A DNA stretch of 64,000 nt from Calidifontimicrobium sp035325925 (GCF_035325925.1 NZ_DAOKZA010000005.1:44885-108884); one strand, 5' to 3'. Shown: positions 31,912-40,223, counted from the stretch's first letter. Made by a program: numbers and translations. The notes: generated by a model from the letters alone, not told the origin.

Positions 31912-32988
31912 TCAGGGTGCGCTGCCGGCCAGCGTGTTCGTCGCGCCGTCGAGCGCGCCGGGGTGCGACGGGCCCGGGTCCTCGCCGTCGGCGACCTCGG
32001 TCAGCAGCGCCGCGGCGGCCTTGATCAGCGGCCACGCGAGCGTGCCGCCGGTGCCGTCGATGCTGTCCATGCCCAGCTCGAGCAGCGCCGTCGCGTGGAA
32101 CAGCGCCAGCGCGTGGTCCAGCCCCGACGCGCCGTGGCTGCGGCAGAACACGCAGTAGTCGGTGACCGGCGCGGCGATGCGCTGCGCCACGCGCAGCGCG
32201 GCGCACGCGGCCATGCCGTCGACCAGCAGCAGCTGTCGCTTGGCGGCCGCGGCGAGCATCAGCCCGGCCATCATCGCGATCTCGAAGCCGCCGAACGCCG
32301 CCAGCACCTCGACCGGGTCGGTGAGGTCGCGGTGGCGCGCCTGCGCCCCCTGCGCCACCGCGAGCAGGCGCATCAGCGCCTCGCCGTCCATGTCCTCGTC
32401 GGCGAGCAGCAGGTCGCGCACCGGGCAGTCGGACAGCCTCGACAGCACCAGCGCGGCGCTGACGTCGGCGCCCACGCCGAGCCCCGCGCACAGCACCACG
32501 TTGCCGCGTAGCGCCTCGGCGATCTCCATGCCGGCTCGGATCGCCGCGTGCGCCTGGTCGACGCTCATCGCGGCGTGCACGCGCGCGTTGCGCGTGCCGT
32601 GCGCGATCTTGCGCACCAGCAGGTGGTCGTGCTTGGGCAGCGGCTCGGCGACGCCGGCGTCGACGACGGCCAGCGCCATGCCCTGGATGCGCGCGAACAC
32701 CGTCAGCGGCGACTGGCCGCCCAGCACCTGCAGCACCTGGTCGCGCGTGCTGCGCTGCGGTGCGGCGACGCCGTCGACGACCAGGCCGTGATCGCTGGCG
32801 AATAGCAGCACCTGCGGGTCGCGCAGCCGCGGCTTGAGCGTGTTCTGCATCAGCCCGAGGCGGATCGCCAGCGGTTCGAGCTCGCCGAGGCTGCCGCAGG
32901 TGGCGCTGCGCCGCTGCAGCTTGTCGCGCAGCGCGCGTTCGAGCAGCGGGTTCGACGTCGGCGCGACGAGCGAGCGGGAGCCAGCCAT
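31912..32988 (-). CDS. CobT-like phosphoribosyltransferase with altered active site
   Basis: Homologue (358 residues) of nicotinate-nucleotide:dimethylbenzimidazole phosphoribosyltransferase, which makes alpha-ribazole phosphate for cobamide assembly. Fold landmarks are clear: LLFASDHGLVVDGV, AFGGFEIAMMAGLML, VDGMAACAAL, VTDYCVFCRSHGASG and the last helix. However, the GEGTGA motif holding the catalytic Glu (E317 in Salmonella) reads SIDGTGG, and the GEMGIGNTT motif holding E174 reads CAGLGVGADVS. No other cob gene is nearby. It may be a specialised or non-canonical member. A -10-like TACACT lies 6 nt before ATG 32988 and no Shine-Dalgarno is seen. Confidence 0.8.
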   Translation of the reverse strand: MAGSRSLVAPTSNPLLERALRDKLQRRSATCGSLGELEPLAIRLGLMQNTLKPRLRDPQVLLFASDHGLVVDGVAAPQRSTRDQVLQVLGGQSPLTVFARIQGMALAVVDAGVAEPLPKHDHLLVRKIAHGTRNARVHAAMSVDQAHAAIRAGMEIAEALRGNVVLCAGLGVGADVSAALVLSRLSDCPVRDLLLADEDMDGEALMRLLAVAQGAQARHRDLTDPVEVLAAFGGFEIAMMAGLMLAAAAKRQLLLVDGMAACAALRVAQRIAAPVTDYCVFCRSHGASGLDHALALFHATALLELGMDSIDGTGGTLAWPLIKAAAALLTEVADGEDPGPSHPGALDGATNTLAGSAP

Positions 32989-33042
32989 GCGCGCAGTGTA
33001 CGGATCCGCCGGTGGGCGGCAGCGCCGCGCCGCCGGCGCCGC

Positions 33043-34587
33043 TCAGCGCAGGAACAACCGGTACACGGGGTTGTCGGTCTCGTCGACGTAGGCGTAACCG
33101 AGCGCGTCGAGGAACTCGCGCAGCGCGCGCCGGTCGCTGCGCGGCACTTGGATGCCCACCAGGATGCGCCCGTAGTCGGCGCCCTGGTTGCGGTAGTGGA
33201 ACAGGCTGATGTTCCAGCCCGGGTGCATCGCCGCGAGGAACTTCATCAGCGCGCCGGGGCGCTCGGGGAAGGTGAAGCGGAACAGCCGCTCGTCGTGCGC
33301 GAGGTCCGAGTGCCCGCCGACCAGGTGGCGGATGTGCAGCTTGGCGAGCTCGTCGTCGGTCAGGTTGATGGTGGCGAAGCCGTGGCGCTCGAAGTTTCGC
33401 GCGATCGTGTCGGCCTCGCCGGCGCGGTGGATCGCGACGCCGACGAACACGTGCGCCACCTGCGTGTCGCTGATGCGGTAGTTGAACTCGGTCACGTTGC
33501 GCGGGCCGACCAGCGCGCAGAAGCGCTTGAACGAGCCGCGCTCCTCGGGGATCGTCACCGCGAACAGCGCCTCGCGCTGCTCGCCGACCTCGGCGCGCTC
33601 GGCGACGAAGCGCAGGCGGTCGAAGTTCATGTTCGCGCCGCAGGTGATCGCCACCAGCGTCTGCCCCCTGGTGGCCTGCGCGGCGGCGTATTGCTTGAGC
33701 GCGGCCACGCCCAGCGCGCCGGCGGGCTCCATGATGCTGCGCGTGTCCTCGAACACGTCCTTGATCGCGGCGCACACCGCGTCGGTGTCGACGACGACGA
33801 AGTCGTCGACCAGCTCGCGCGCCAGCCGGAAGGTCTCCTCGCCGACGAGCTTGACCGCGGTGCCGTCGGAGAACAGCCCCACGTCGTGCAGCTGCACCCG
33901 CCTGCCGGCGCGCACCGAGCGCAGCATCGCGTCGGAGTCGGCGGTCTGCACGCCGATCACGCGGATCTCGGGGCGCACCGCCTTGATGTAGGCGGCCACG
34001 CCGGAGACCAGCCCCCCGCCGCCGATGGCCACGAAGACCGCGTCGATCGGCCCCTGGTGCTGACGCAGGATCTCCATGCCGATCGTGCCCTGGCCGGCGA
34101 TCACGTCGGGGTCGTCGAACGGGTGCACGAAGGTCAGGCCGCGCTCGCGTTCGAGTTCCAGCGCGTGGGTGTAGGCGTCGGAATAGCTGTCGCCGTGCAG
34201 CACGACGTGGCCGCCGAGCGCGCGCACCGCGTCGATCTTCAGCTGCGGCGTGGTCACCGGCATCACCACCTCGGCGCGGCAGCCCAGCCGCTTGGCGGCC
34301 AGCGCGACGCCTTGCGCGTGGTTGCCCGCCGACGCGCAGATCACGCCGCGCGCCAGCTGCTCGGGCGCGAGGTGCGCCATCTTGTTGTACGCGCCGCGCA
34401 GCTTGAAGCTGAACACCGGCTGCTGGTCCTCGCGCTTGAGCAGCACCGTGTGGCCGAGCCGCTTCGACAGCGCACGCGCCGGCTCCAGCGGCGACTCGAT
34501 CGCCACGTCGTAGACCTTGGCGGTGAGGATCCTGCGCAGGTATTCGTCGGTCGGGCGCGGGTTGCGCGTGTTGGCGGCGCCGGGCAT
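33043..34587 (-). CDS. ilvA: Threonine ammonia-lyase, biosynthetic
   Basis: PLP enzyme of 514 residues that deaminates threonine to 2-oxobutanoate, the first step to isoleucine. KREDQQPVFSFKLRGAYNK carries the PLP lysine; SAGNHAQGVAL and AIGGGGLVSGVA are cofactor-binding loops. Two C-terminal ACT-like regulatory domains (about residues 335-420 and 425-514, ending YAYVDETDNPVYRLFL) give isoleucine/valine control. Start ATG 34587 begins MPGAANTRNPRPTDEYLRR; the open frame upstream passes through the terminator at 34658-34688 and is not coding. The candidate small RNA ends 70 bases before this gene, so attenuation is an alternative reading. Confidence 0.95.
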   Translation of the reverse strand: MPGAANTRNPRPTDEYLRRILTAKVYDVAIESPLEPARALSKRLGHTVLLKREDQQPVFSFKLRGAYNKMAHLAPEQLARGVICASAGNHAQGVALAAKRLGCRAEVVMPVTTPQLKIDAVRALGGHVVLHGDSYSDAYTHALELERERGLTFVHPFDDPDVIAGQGTIGMEILRQHQGPIDAVFVAIGGGGLVSGVAAYIKAVRPEIRVIGVQTADSDAMLRSVRAGRRVQLHDVGLFSDGTAVKLVGEETFRLARELVDDFVVVDTDAVCAAIKDVFEDTRSIMEPAGALGVAALKQYAAAQATRGQTLVAITCGANMNFDRLRFVAERAEVGEQREALFAVTIPEERGSFKRFCALVGPRNVTEFNYRISDTQVAHVFVGVAIHRAGEADTIARNFERHGFATINLTDDELAKLHIRHLVGGHSDLAHDERLFRFTFPERPGALMKFLAAMHPGWNISLFHYRNQGADYGRILVGIQVPRSDRRALREFLDALGYAYVDETDNPVYRLFLR

Positions 34588-34656
34588 GAAGCTGCGCTGC
34601 CGCCGCGGCGGCAGCCGGTCGAATGGGGCCGCGATGATAGCCGCGGCCCGGCGAGG

Positions 34657-34770
34657 CAAAAAAAGAGCCCGGGACTCGCGCCCCGGGCCCGAACCACCAT
34701 TGAAGGAGGTGGAGGAGACAAGCGGTGGTTGCCGAGCGCCGGCGGCGCATGCCGCTGATCGCACAACCTT
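34657..34770 (-). ncRNA. Candidate small RNA with anti-Shine-Dalgarno loop
   Basis: About 114 nt, minus strand. A promoter (34777-34805) predicts a start near 34770. The RNA contains a hairpin with arms AACCACC (34730-34724) and GGUGGUU (34698-34692) whose 25-nt loop shows UCUCCUCC and ACCUCCUU; the latter is identical to the 16S rRNA anti-Shine-Dalgarno core. A strong terminator follows: arms GCCCGGG/CCCGGGC (34682-34688 with 34667-34673) and a run of seven U (34664-34658). This plan resembles what I recall of the betaproteobacterial toxic small RNA family, which acts through an exposed anti-SD sequence. Alternatively it is an ilvA leader. No convincing leader peptide with its own ribosome site is seen. 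Confidence 0.6.
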
Positions 34771-34776
34771 GGAGTC

Positions 34777-34805
34777 AGTCTAGCGTGCCCGATGTTGCGC
34801 TGCAA
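34777..34805 (-). promoter_or_regulatory. Sigma-70 promoter of the small RNA / ilvA leader
   Basis: On the minus strand, -35 TTGCAG (34805-34800), a 17-base spacer and -10 TAGACT (34782-34777). Spacing is ideal and both boxes match the consensus at four of six positions. Transcription would start near 34770. Confidence 0.6.
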
Positions 34806-34913
34806 TATCCACGGTGGGCGCGGGCCTAGGGAAGAGCCTCCAGCCGACCGGCACGGGCACAATCCGGCCCCGTGTCACCGACCACGCGCCGTTGCGGTGC
34901 AGGAAGCGCAGCC

Positions 34914-35336
34914 ATGCAATGCACGATCCACTGGGTGCCCGACAGCGGCATGGGCTTCGTCGCCGAGACCGGCAGCGGCCACCTGCTGACGATGGATGGG
35001 GCGCCCGACGGCGGCGGGCGCAACCTGGCACCTCGGCCGATGGAGACGGTGCTCGCCGGCAGCGGGGCTTGCAGCGCCTACGACGTGGTGCTGATCCTCA
35101 AGCGCGGTCGCCACGACGTGCGCGGCTGCCGTGTCGCGGTCGACGCCGAGCGCGCGCCGACCGACCCGAAGGTCTTCACCCGCATCCGCCTGCACTTCAC
35201 CGTCAGCGGCCGCGGCCTGCCCCCGGCGGCGGTCGAGCGCGCGATCGCGCTGTCGCACGAGAAGTACTGCTCGGCCAGCGCGATGCTGGGCAAGACGGCC
35301 GAGATCACGACTTCGTTCGAGATCGTCGAGGCCTGA
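34914..35336 (+). CDS. OsmC-family protein
   Basis: OsmC/Ohr-superfamily protein of 140 residues, a dimeric thiol peroxidase-like fold. LAPRPMETVLAGSGACSAYDVVLILKRGRHDV carries the first conserved Cys, and ALSHEKYCSASAML the second, the two that form the peroxide-reducing pair. The YhfA-like subgroup fits best. ATG 34914 has AGGAAG 7 nt upstream; an in-frame GTG at 34872, 8 nt after a CACAAT box (34858-34863), would give 154 residues as a leaderless form. It converges on coq7 with a hairpin spanning both stops. Confidence 0.88.
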   Translation: MQCTIHWVPDSGMGFVAETGSGHLLTMDGAPDGGGRNLAPRPMETVLAGSGACSAYDVVLILKRGRHDVRGCRVAVDAERAPTDPKVFTRIRLHFTVSGRGLPPAAVERAIALSHEKYCSASAMLGKTAEITTSFEIVEA

Positions 35337-35356
35337 GCGCGCCGTCGGCGCGCTCA
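35334..35356. terminator. Palindrome made of both convergent stop codons
   Basis: A perfect 10-bp inverted repeat with a GTC loop: TGAGCGCGCC (35334-35343) and GGCGCGCTCA (35347-35356). It starts with the osmC stop TGA and ends with the coq7 stop on the other strand. A bidirectional transcript end is plausible, though there is no U-tract. Confidence 0.55.
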
Positions 35357-35977
35357 GACGCGGTGCGCGGTCAGCGTCATGACCTTGGCGGCGGCACGCA
35401 TCAGCGCGCGCACCGGCAGCGGCAGTTCGGCGCCGCCGGAGGCCAGCGCCTCGGCGCCGTGGCGTGCCTCGTCGTGCATCATCTGCTCGACGATCGCGCG
35501 CGATGCGGTGTCGGCCTCGGGCAGGCGCTGCAGGTGCCCGGCCAGGTGCTGCTCGACCTGGCGTTCGGTCTCGACGACGAAACCCAGGCTGACGCGGTCA
35601 CCGAAACGCCCGGCGACCAGCCCGATGCCGAAGGCGCCGGCGTACCACAGCGGGTTGAGCCGGCTGGCGTGGTCGCCGAGCTCGTCGAGGCGGCGCTGCG
35701 TCCACGCCAGGTGGTCGGTCTCCTCGCGCGCGGCGCGCCGCATCTGCTCGCGCAGTTCGGGTGTGCGCGCGGTCAGCGCCTGCGCCTGGTACAGCGCCTG
35801 GGCGCAGACCTCGCCGACGTGATTGACACGCATCAAGGCTCCCGACAGCGCGCGCTGCCCGGGGTCGAGGTCCCCGCCGCTCGGCGCGGCCGGCGCCGGC
35901 CGCGACGCGTGCACGGTGCCGAACAGGGTGCGCAGTCCGTTGTCCAGCGCGACCAGGACGTCGTCGGTCGGATTCAT
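35354..35977 (-). CDS. coq7: Ubiquinone biosynthesis hydroxylase Coq7
   Basis: Di-iron enzyme of 207 residues that performs the C6 hydroxylation of demethoxyubiquinol. Iron ligands are visible in order: MRVNHVGEVCAQALY, REETDHLAWTQRR, VVETERQVEQHL and MMHDEARHG. Length is normal for the betaproteobacterial Coq7. Start ATG 35977 begins MNPTDDVLVALDNGLR; TATGCT (35985-35990) lies 7 nt upstream with no Shine-Dalgarno, again suggesting a leaderless mRNA. Membrane-associated, last steps of the respiratory quinone pathway. Confidence 0.95.
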   Translation of the reverse strand: MNPTDDVLVALDNGLRTLFGTVHASRPAPAAPSGGDLDPGQRALSGALMRVNHVGEVCAQALYQAQALTARTPELREQMRRAAREETDHLAWTQRRLDELGDHASRLNPLWYAGAFGIGLVAGRFGDRVSLGFVVETERQVEQHLAGHLQRLPEADTASRAIVEQMMHDEARHGAEALASGGAELPLPVRALMRAAAKVMTLTAHRV

Positions 35978-35990
35978 GCGAAACAGCATA

Positions 35991-36243
35991 GCCGATGCCG
36001 CGTCGGGGCCCTGGACCCGCGGCGAAGGCCGTAAAGGCAAGTATGTGCCCACTATGTTTGTCTGCTCGTTGTGCTACTGCAACAGCGGCGGCCTTTTTCA
36101 GGGGCAACGCTTGGCGCCGGTCACGGCGGTCTGGTGCAATACGTTCAGCTTCCGTCACGGAGGTCGGTCCGATCAGCCTCGCCTCGCGGTGATTGGCTCC
36201 TCCCCCGATCGGCACTTCTTGTTCAACCCAGGAGATAGTGGCA
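35991..36243 (+). promoter_or_regulatory. Porin upstream/leader region
   Basis: About 250 bases without a gene. Notable is a pair of 7-base arms, AAGGCCG (36025-36031) and CGGCCTT (36089-36095), the second followed by a short T run (to 36098). These arms could form a long-range terminator-like stem ahead of the porin. An AGGAGA ribosome site precedes ATG 36244. No promoter can be placed with confidence. Confidence 0.35.
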
Positions 36244-37254
36244 ATGAAAAAATCCCTGATCGCTCTGGCCGTCCTCGGCGCGTTCGCCGGTTCGGCCATG
36301 GCCCAGTCGTCGGTCACGCTGTTCGGTATCGCCGACCTGAACGTTCGCCATGTCGACAACGACAGTGCCGGTTCGGAGACCTCGCTGAGCCAGGACGGCA
36401 ACGCGTCGTCGCGCCTCGGCTTCCGCGGCGTCGAGGACATCGGCGGTGGCCTGAAGGCCGGTTTCTGGCTCGAGGGCGGCCTGTCGATGGACACCGGCGG
36501 CACCGGTGGCAGCAACGGCCAGACTTCGGTGTTCTTCAACCGTCGCTCGACGGTCAGCCTGATGGGCGGTTTCGGTGAGATCCGCCTCGGCCGCGACTAC
36601 ACCCCGACCTTCTGGAACCACACCGTGTTCGATCCGTTCGGCACGCAGGGCGTCGGTTCGCAGACCAACATCCAGACCACGGGCACGACCGCGATCACGC
36701 TGGTGCGCGCCAACAACACGATCGGCTACTTCCTGCCGGCCGGCCTGGGCGGCCTGTACGGTCAGGCGCAGTACGCGATGGGCGAGGACAAGATCGGCGG
36801 CACGAAGAACAACGAGTACTGGGGTGTTCGTCTGGGCTGGCAAGGCGGCCCGGCCAACGTGGCCGTCGCCTATGGCGAAACCGACACCACCGCCGACACG
36901 CTGAAGGCCTGGAACATCGGCGCGTCGTTCAACGCCGGCTTCGCCACGTTCATGGCCCAGTACCACCAGTACAAGGCGGCGAACAAGCAGACCAACTGGC
37001 TCGTCGGCGCCAACGTGCCGGTCGGCCCGGGCACCTTCAAGGTGTCGTACGGCGTCGCCGACGACCTGTTCGAGGCGACCCAGATCGCCGTCGGCTACGT
37101 CTACGACCTGTCGAAGCGCACCGCGCTGTACGCGCATTACTCGCAGGTCGACAACGACGGCGCGGCGCGGTTCACGGCGTCGGGCAGCGGCCCGGCCATC
37201 CTGGCTGGCGACAAGTCGACGGGCTACGAGTTCGGCATCCGCCACAGCTTCTGA
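36244..37254 (+). CDS. Gram-negative porin, Burkholderiales type
   Basis: Outer-membrane trimeric 16-strand beta-barrel porin of 336 residues for general or anion-selective diffusion. The signal peptide MKKSLIALAVLGAFAGSAMA is cleaved before QSSVTLFGIADLNV, the family's first strand. SRLGFRGVEDIGGGLKAGFWLE and the loop-3 region follow, and YEFGIRHSF ends in the C-terminal Phe needed for Bam assembly. A good Shine-Dalgarno (AGGAGA) and a textbook terminator show it is monocistronic and probably highly expressed; its codon choice is also less extreme in GC than neighbours. Confidence 0.96.
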   Translation: MKKSLIALAVLGAFAGSAMAQSSVTLFGIADLNVRHVDNDSAGSETSLSQDGNASSRLGFRGVEDIGGGLKAGFWLEGGLSMDTGGTGGSNGQTSVFFNRRSTVSLMGGFGEIRLGRDYTPTFWNHTVFDPFGTQGVGSQTNIQTTGTTAITLVRANNTIGYFLPAGLGGLYGQAQYAMGEDKIGGTKNNEYWGVRLGWQGGPANVAVAYGETDTTADTLKAWNIGASFNAGFATFMAQYHQYKAANKQTNWLVGANVPVGPGTFKVSYGVADDLFEATQIAVGYVYDLSKRTALYAHYSQVDNDGAARFTASGSGPAILAGDKSTGYEFGIRHSF

Positions 37255-37288
37255 TCGATCGCGCCGATCGGGCGCGTCGACTGCAGCA

Positions 37289-37312
37289 GGCCGCCTTCGG
37301 GCGGCCTTTTTT
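37289..37312 (+). terminator. Rho-independent terminator of the porin gene
   Basis: Arms GGCCGCC (37289-37295) and GGCGGCC (37300-37306) around a stable TTCG tetraloop, followed directly by six T. The strongest terminator on the plus strand in the window. Confidence 0.92.
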
Positions 37313-37409
37313 CTGGCCGCGCGGCACGCGGCGGGATCAGGACATTCCCGCTCACGTCCGCCACGCCGTTTGCGCAACATCCGGGTCTCGTCATCAGAGA
37401 GTCCCCGAC

Positions 37410-38996
37410 ATGGTGCAACTGTTCAGCAAGTCCGCGGCGGCAGGCGTCGCCGCGATGCTCGCCCTGGGCCTGACCGCCGCCGAGGCCAAGACCTTCCGCT
37501 GGGCCAGCGCCAGCGACATCCCCACCTGGGACATCCACTCGCAGAACAACGCGCTGGCCAACGGCATCCACGCCGCGGTGTACGAGGCGCTGTTCTATTA
37601 CAACAGCCGCAACTTCGCGCTCGAGCCGCTGCTGGCCACGGGCTACAAGCAGGTCAGCCCCACGCAGGTGCGCGTCACGTTGCGCCAGGGCGTGAAGTTC
37701 CACGACGGCGCCGACTTCGACGCCGACGACGCGGTCTACTCGCTCGAGCGCGCGATGGCCAAGACGTCGAACTTCGGCGTGTACACGCAGGGCATCGACA
37801 AGGTCACCAAGGTCGACAGCCACACCATCGACATCACGACGAAGGGCCCGAACCCGGTGCTGCTGCGCCAGCTCACCGAACTGCGCATGATGGACCGCGG
37901 CTGGGCCGAGAAGAACAACTCGCTCGAGCCGAAGGACATCAAGACCAAGGACGAGAACTTCGCGCACCGCAACGCCAACGGCACCGGCCCGTTCATGCTC
38001 AAGAGCTGGGAGCAGGACGTGCGCCTGGTGCTGGCGCGCAACCCCAACTGGTGGGGCAAGATGGAGGGCAACGTCACCGAAATCGTCTACACGCCGATCA
38101 AGGCCGAGGCCACGCGCGTGGCCGCGCTGCTGTCGGGCGAGGTCGACATGATCCTCGACCCCTCGCCGGCCGACCTGCCGCGGCTGCGCAGCACGCAGGG
38201 GCTGAAGGTGGTCGACGGGGCCGAGAACCGCACCATCTTCCTCGGCATGGACCAGTTCCGCGACGAGCTGCCGGGCAGCAACGTCAAGGGCAAGAACCCG
38301 CTGAAGGACGTTCGCGTGCGCAAGGCGCTGTACCAGGCGATCGACATCAACACGATCGCGCGCGTGACGATGCGCGGCCTGGCGCAGCCCACGGGAACGC
38401 TGATCGCGCCGCAGGTCAACGGCTGGACGAAGAAGGCCGACCAGCGCTGGCCGTACGACGTCGACGCGGCGAAGAAGCTGCTCGCCGAGGCCGGCTATCC
38501 CGACGGCTTCGAGGTCGACTTCGCGTGCCCGAACAACCGCTACATCAACGACGAGGAGATCTGCCAGGCGGTGACCGCGATGTGGGCGCGCGTCGGCGTC
38601 AAGGCCAAGCTGCGCACGCTGCCGCTGGTGACCTACTTCCCGATGATCCAGCGCTACGAGGCCAGCATCTACATGCTCGGCTGGGGCGTGCCGACGTTCG
38701 ACGCGCTGTACTCGCTGCAGTCGCTGGTGCGCTCGGTCGGCGCGCAGGGCGACGGCAACTACAACGTCGGGCGCTACAGCAACCCGCAGATGGACGCGCT
38801 GGTCGAACGCGTCAAGAAGGAGGTCGACCAGAAGACGCGCAACGAGCTGATCGAGCAGGCGCTGCTGCTGAGCCACCAGGACGTGTCGCACATCCCGCTG
38901 CACAACCAGGTGATCCCGTGGGCGATGAAGACCAGCGTCGAGCTGGTGCATCGCGCCGACAACCGCATCGACATGCGCCTGGTCAAGGTCAATTGA
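37410..38996 (+). CDS. Peptide-type ABC transporter substrate-binding protein (first)
   Basis: Periplasmic family 5 solute-binding protein (DppA/OppA type), 528 residues. The signal peptide ends near LGLTAAEA-KTFRW. Core motifs: LRQGVKFHDGADFDADDAVYSLERA and NANGTGPFMLKSW, then PNWWGKMEGNVTEIVYTPIK. It is first in a six-gene cluster with two permeases, two ATPases and a second binding protein at 40224 that shares the same layout (ALLSGEVDMI, NVKGKNPLKDVRVRKALYQAID). The paralogy suggests two ligands feeding one channel. The 171-base gap to the permease contains an 18-bp palindrome. Confidence 0.92.
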   Translation: MVQLFSKSAAAGVAAMLALGLTAAEAKTFRWASASDIPTWDIHSQNNALANGIHAAVYEALFYYNSRNFALEPLLATGYKQVSPTQVRVTLRQGVKFHDGADFDADDAVYSLERAMAKTSNFGVYTQGIDKVTKVDSHTIDITTKGPNPVLLRQLTELRMMDRGWAEKNNSLEPKDIKTKDENFAHRNANGTGPFMLKSWEQDVRLVLARNPNWWGKMEGNVTEIVYTPIKAEATRVAALLSGEVDMILDPSPADLPRLRSTQGLKVVDGAENRTIFLGMDQFRDELPGSNVKGKNPLKDVRVRKALYQAIDINTIARVTMRGLAQPTGTLIAPQVNGWTKKADQRWPYDVDAAKKLLAEAGYPDGFEVDFACPNNRYINDEEICQAVTAMWARVGVKAKLRTLPLVTYFPMIQRYEASIYMLGWGVPTFDALYSLQSLVRSVGAQGDGNYNVGRYSNPQMDALVERVKKEVDQKTRNELIEQALLLSHQDVSHIPLHNQVIPWAMKTSVELVHRADNRIDMRLVKVN

Positions 38997-39092
38997 CCCG
39001 GCGCGACGTCGGTGCGGTTGCGGCCTAGGCCGACTTCGGGCCCGCCCGGAAGTTGACCTGCGAGGCCGCGCGCCGCAGCCGCGACCCACCGC

Positions 39093-39110
39093 TGGCGGCT
39101 GCAGCCGCCA
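39093..39110. repeat. 18-bp perfect palindrome before dppB-like gene
   Basis: TGGCGGCTGCAGCCGCCA in the 171-base gap between the first binding protein and the first permease. It may be an operator or an mRNA stem that lowers read-through from the binding-protein gene. A TACAGT box stands further along, 11 nt before the permease ATG. Confidence 0.45.
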
Positions 39111-39167
39111 TCGCTGCGCGCCGAGCCGATCCCGCGCCGCCCCGCCGCGGTACAGTCCGCCTCCCCC

Positions 39168-40151
39168 ATGCTCGCCTTCATCCTCCGCCGCCTGGTCCAG
39201 GCCGTCATCGTGATGCTGACGGTGGCGTTCATCGCCTTCATGCTGTTCCAGTACGTCGGCGACCCGGTGACCAACCTGCTCGGCCAGGACGCCACGCCCG
39301 AGCAGCGCGACCGCCTGCGCGCCGACCTCGGCCTCGACCAGCCGTTCCCGGTGCAGTTCGCGCGCTTCGTGGGCAACGCGGTGCGCGGCGAGTTCGGGCT
39401 GAGCCTGCGACAGGGGCGCAAGGTGTCGGCGCTGATCGTCGAGCGCTTTCCGGCGACGATGGAACTGGCGATCTGCGCCGGGGTGCTGGCACTGGTCGTG
39501 GGCATCCCGCTGGGGGTCTACGCGGCGCTCAAGCGCGGCGGCTTCGGCGCGCAGCTGGCGATGGCGGGCTCGCTGCTCGGCGTGTCGCTGCCGACGTTCC
39601 TGATCGGCATCCTGCTGATCCTCGTCTTCGCGGTCGAGCTGAAGGTGCTGCCCAGCTTCGGCCGCGGCGAGGTCGTCGCGATCGGCGCGTGGACCACCGG
39701 CTTCCTGTCGCCGGTGGGCTGGAAGCACCTGATCCTGCCTTCGGTGACGCTGTGCGTGTTCCAGCTCGCGCTGATCATGCGCCTGGTGCGCGCCGAGATG
39801 CTCGAGGTGCTGCGCACCGACTACATCAAGTTCGCGAAGGCGCGCGGGCTGCCCAACCGCGCCGTGTACTTCGGCCACGCGCTGAAGAACACGCTGGTGC
39901 CGGTGATCACGATCACCGGGCTGCAGCTCGGCTCGCTGATCGCCTTCGCGATCATCACCGAGACGGTGTTCCAGTGGCCGGGCATGGGACTGCTGTTCAT
40001 CCAGGCGGTGCAGTTCGCCGACATCCCGGTGATGGCGGCGTACCTGTGCCTGATCGCGCTGATCTTCGTCGTCATCAACCTGATCGTCGACCTGCTGTAC
40101 TTCGCCGTCGATCCGCGCCTGCGTATCGACAAGGCCGCGGCCGGCCACTGA
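39168..40151 (+). CDS. Peptide-type ABC permease, DppB family
   Basis: Inner-membrane permease of 327 residues with six helices. Start MLAFILRRLVQAVIVMLTVAFIAFMLF and the family motif DPVTNLLGQDATPEQRDRLRADLGLDQP are typical of DppB. The EAA loop is TDYIKFAKARGLPNRAVYFGHALKNTLVPVITI. ITETVFQWPGMGLLFIQAV ends the membrane domain. It pairs with the DppC-type gene at 41854. Confidence 0.94.
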   Translation: MLAFILRRLVQAVIVMLTVAFIAFMLFQYVGDPVTNLLGQDATPEQRDRLRADLGLDQPFPVQFARFVGNAVRGEFGLSLRQGRKVSALIVERFPATMELAICAGVLALVVGIPLGVYAALKRGGFGAQLAMAGSLLGVSLPTFLIGILLILVFAVELKVLPSFGRGEVVAIGAWTTGFLSPVGWKHLILPSVTLCVFQLALIMRLVRAEMLEVLRTDYIKFAKARGLPNRAVYFGHALKNTLVPVITITGLQLGSLIAFAIITETVFQWPGMGLLFIQAVQFADIPVMAAYLCLIALIFVVINLIVDLLYFAVDPRLRIDKAAAGH

Positions 40152-40223
40152 GGGTCCGCCCGTGCCGATACGCCAACCCCGAGGCGGCCCGCCCGCCCGC
40201 ATGACCCCCAGGAGAGTGCGACC

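Noticed and set aside
34640..34750. Leader peptide with tandem Trp codons (LLQWWF) upstream of ilvA, suggesting trp-type attenuation
   Set aside because: The frame has no ribosome site at its ATG and does not stop before the terminator. Tandem Trp codons make no sense for isoleucine control, and they arise from the GGUGGUU hairpin arm.
33043..34764. A longer IlvA starting at 34764
   Set aside because: The extra codons run through a strong terminator hairpin and encode no conserved sequence.
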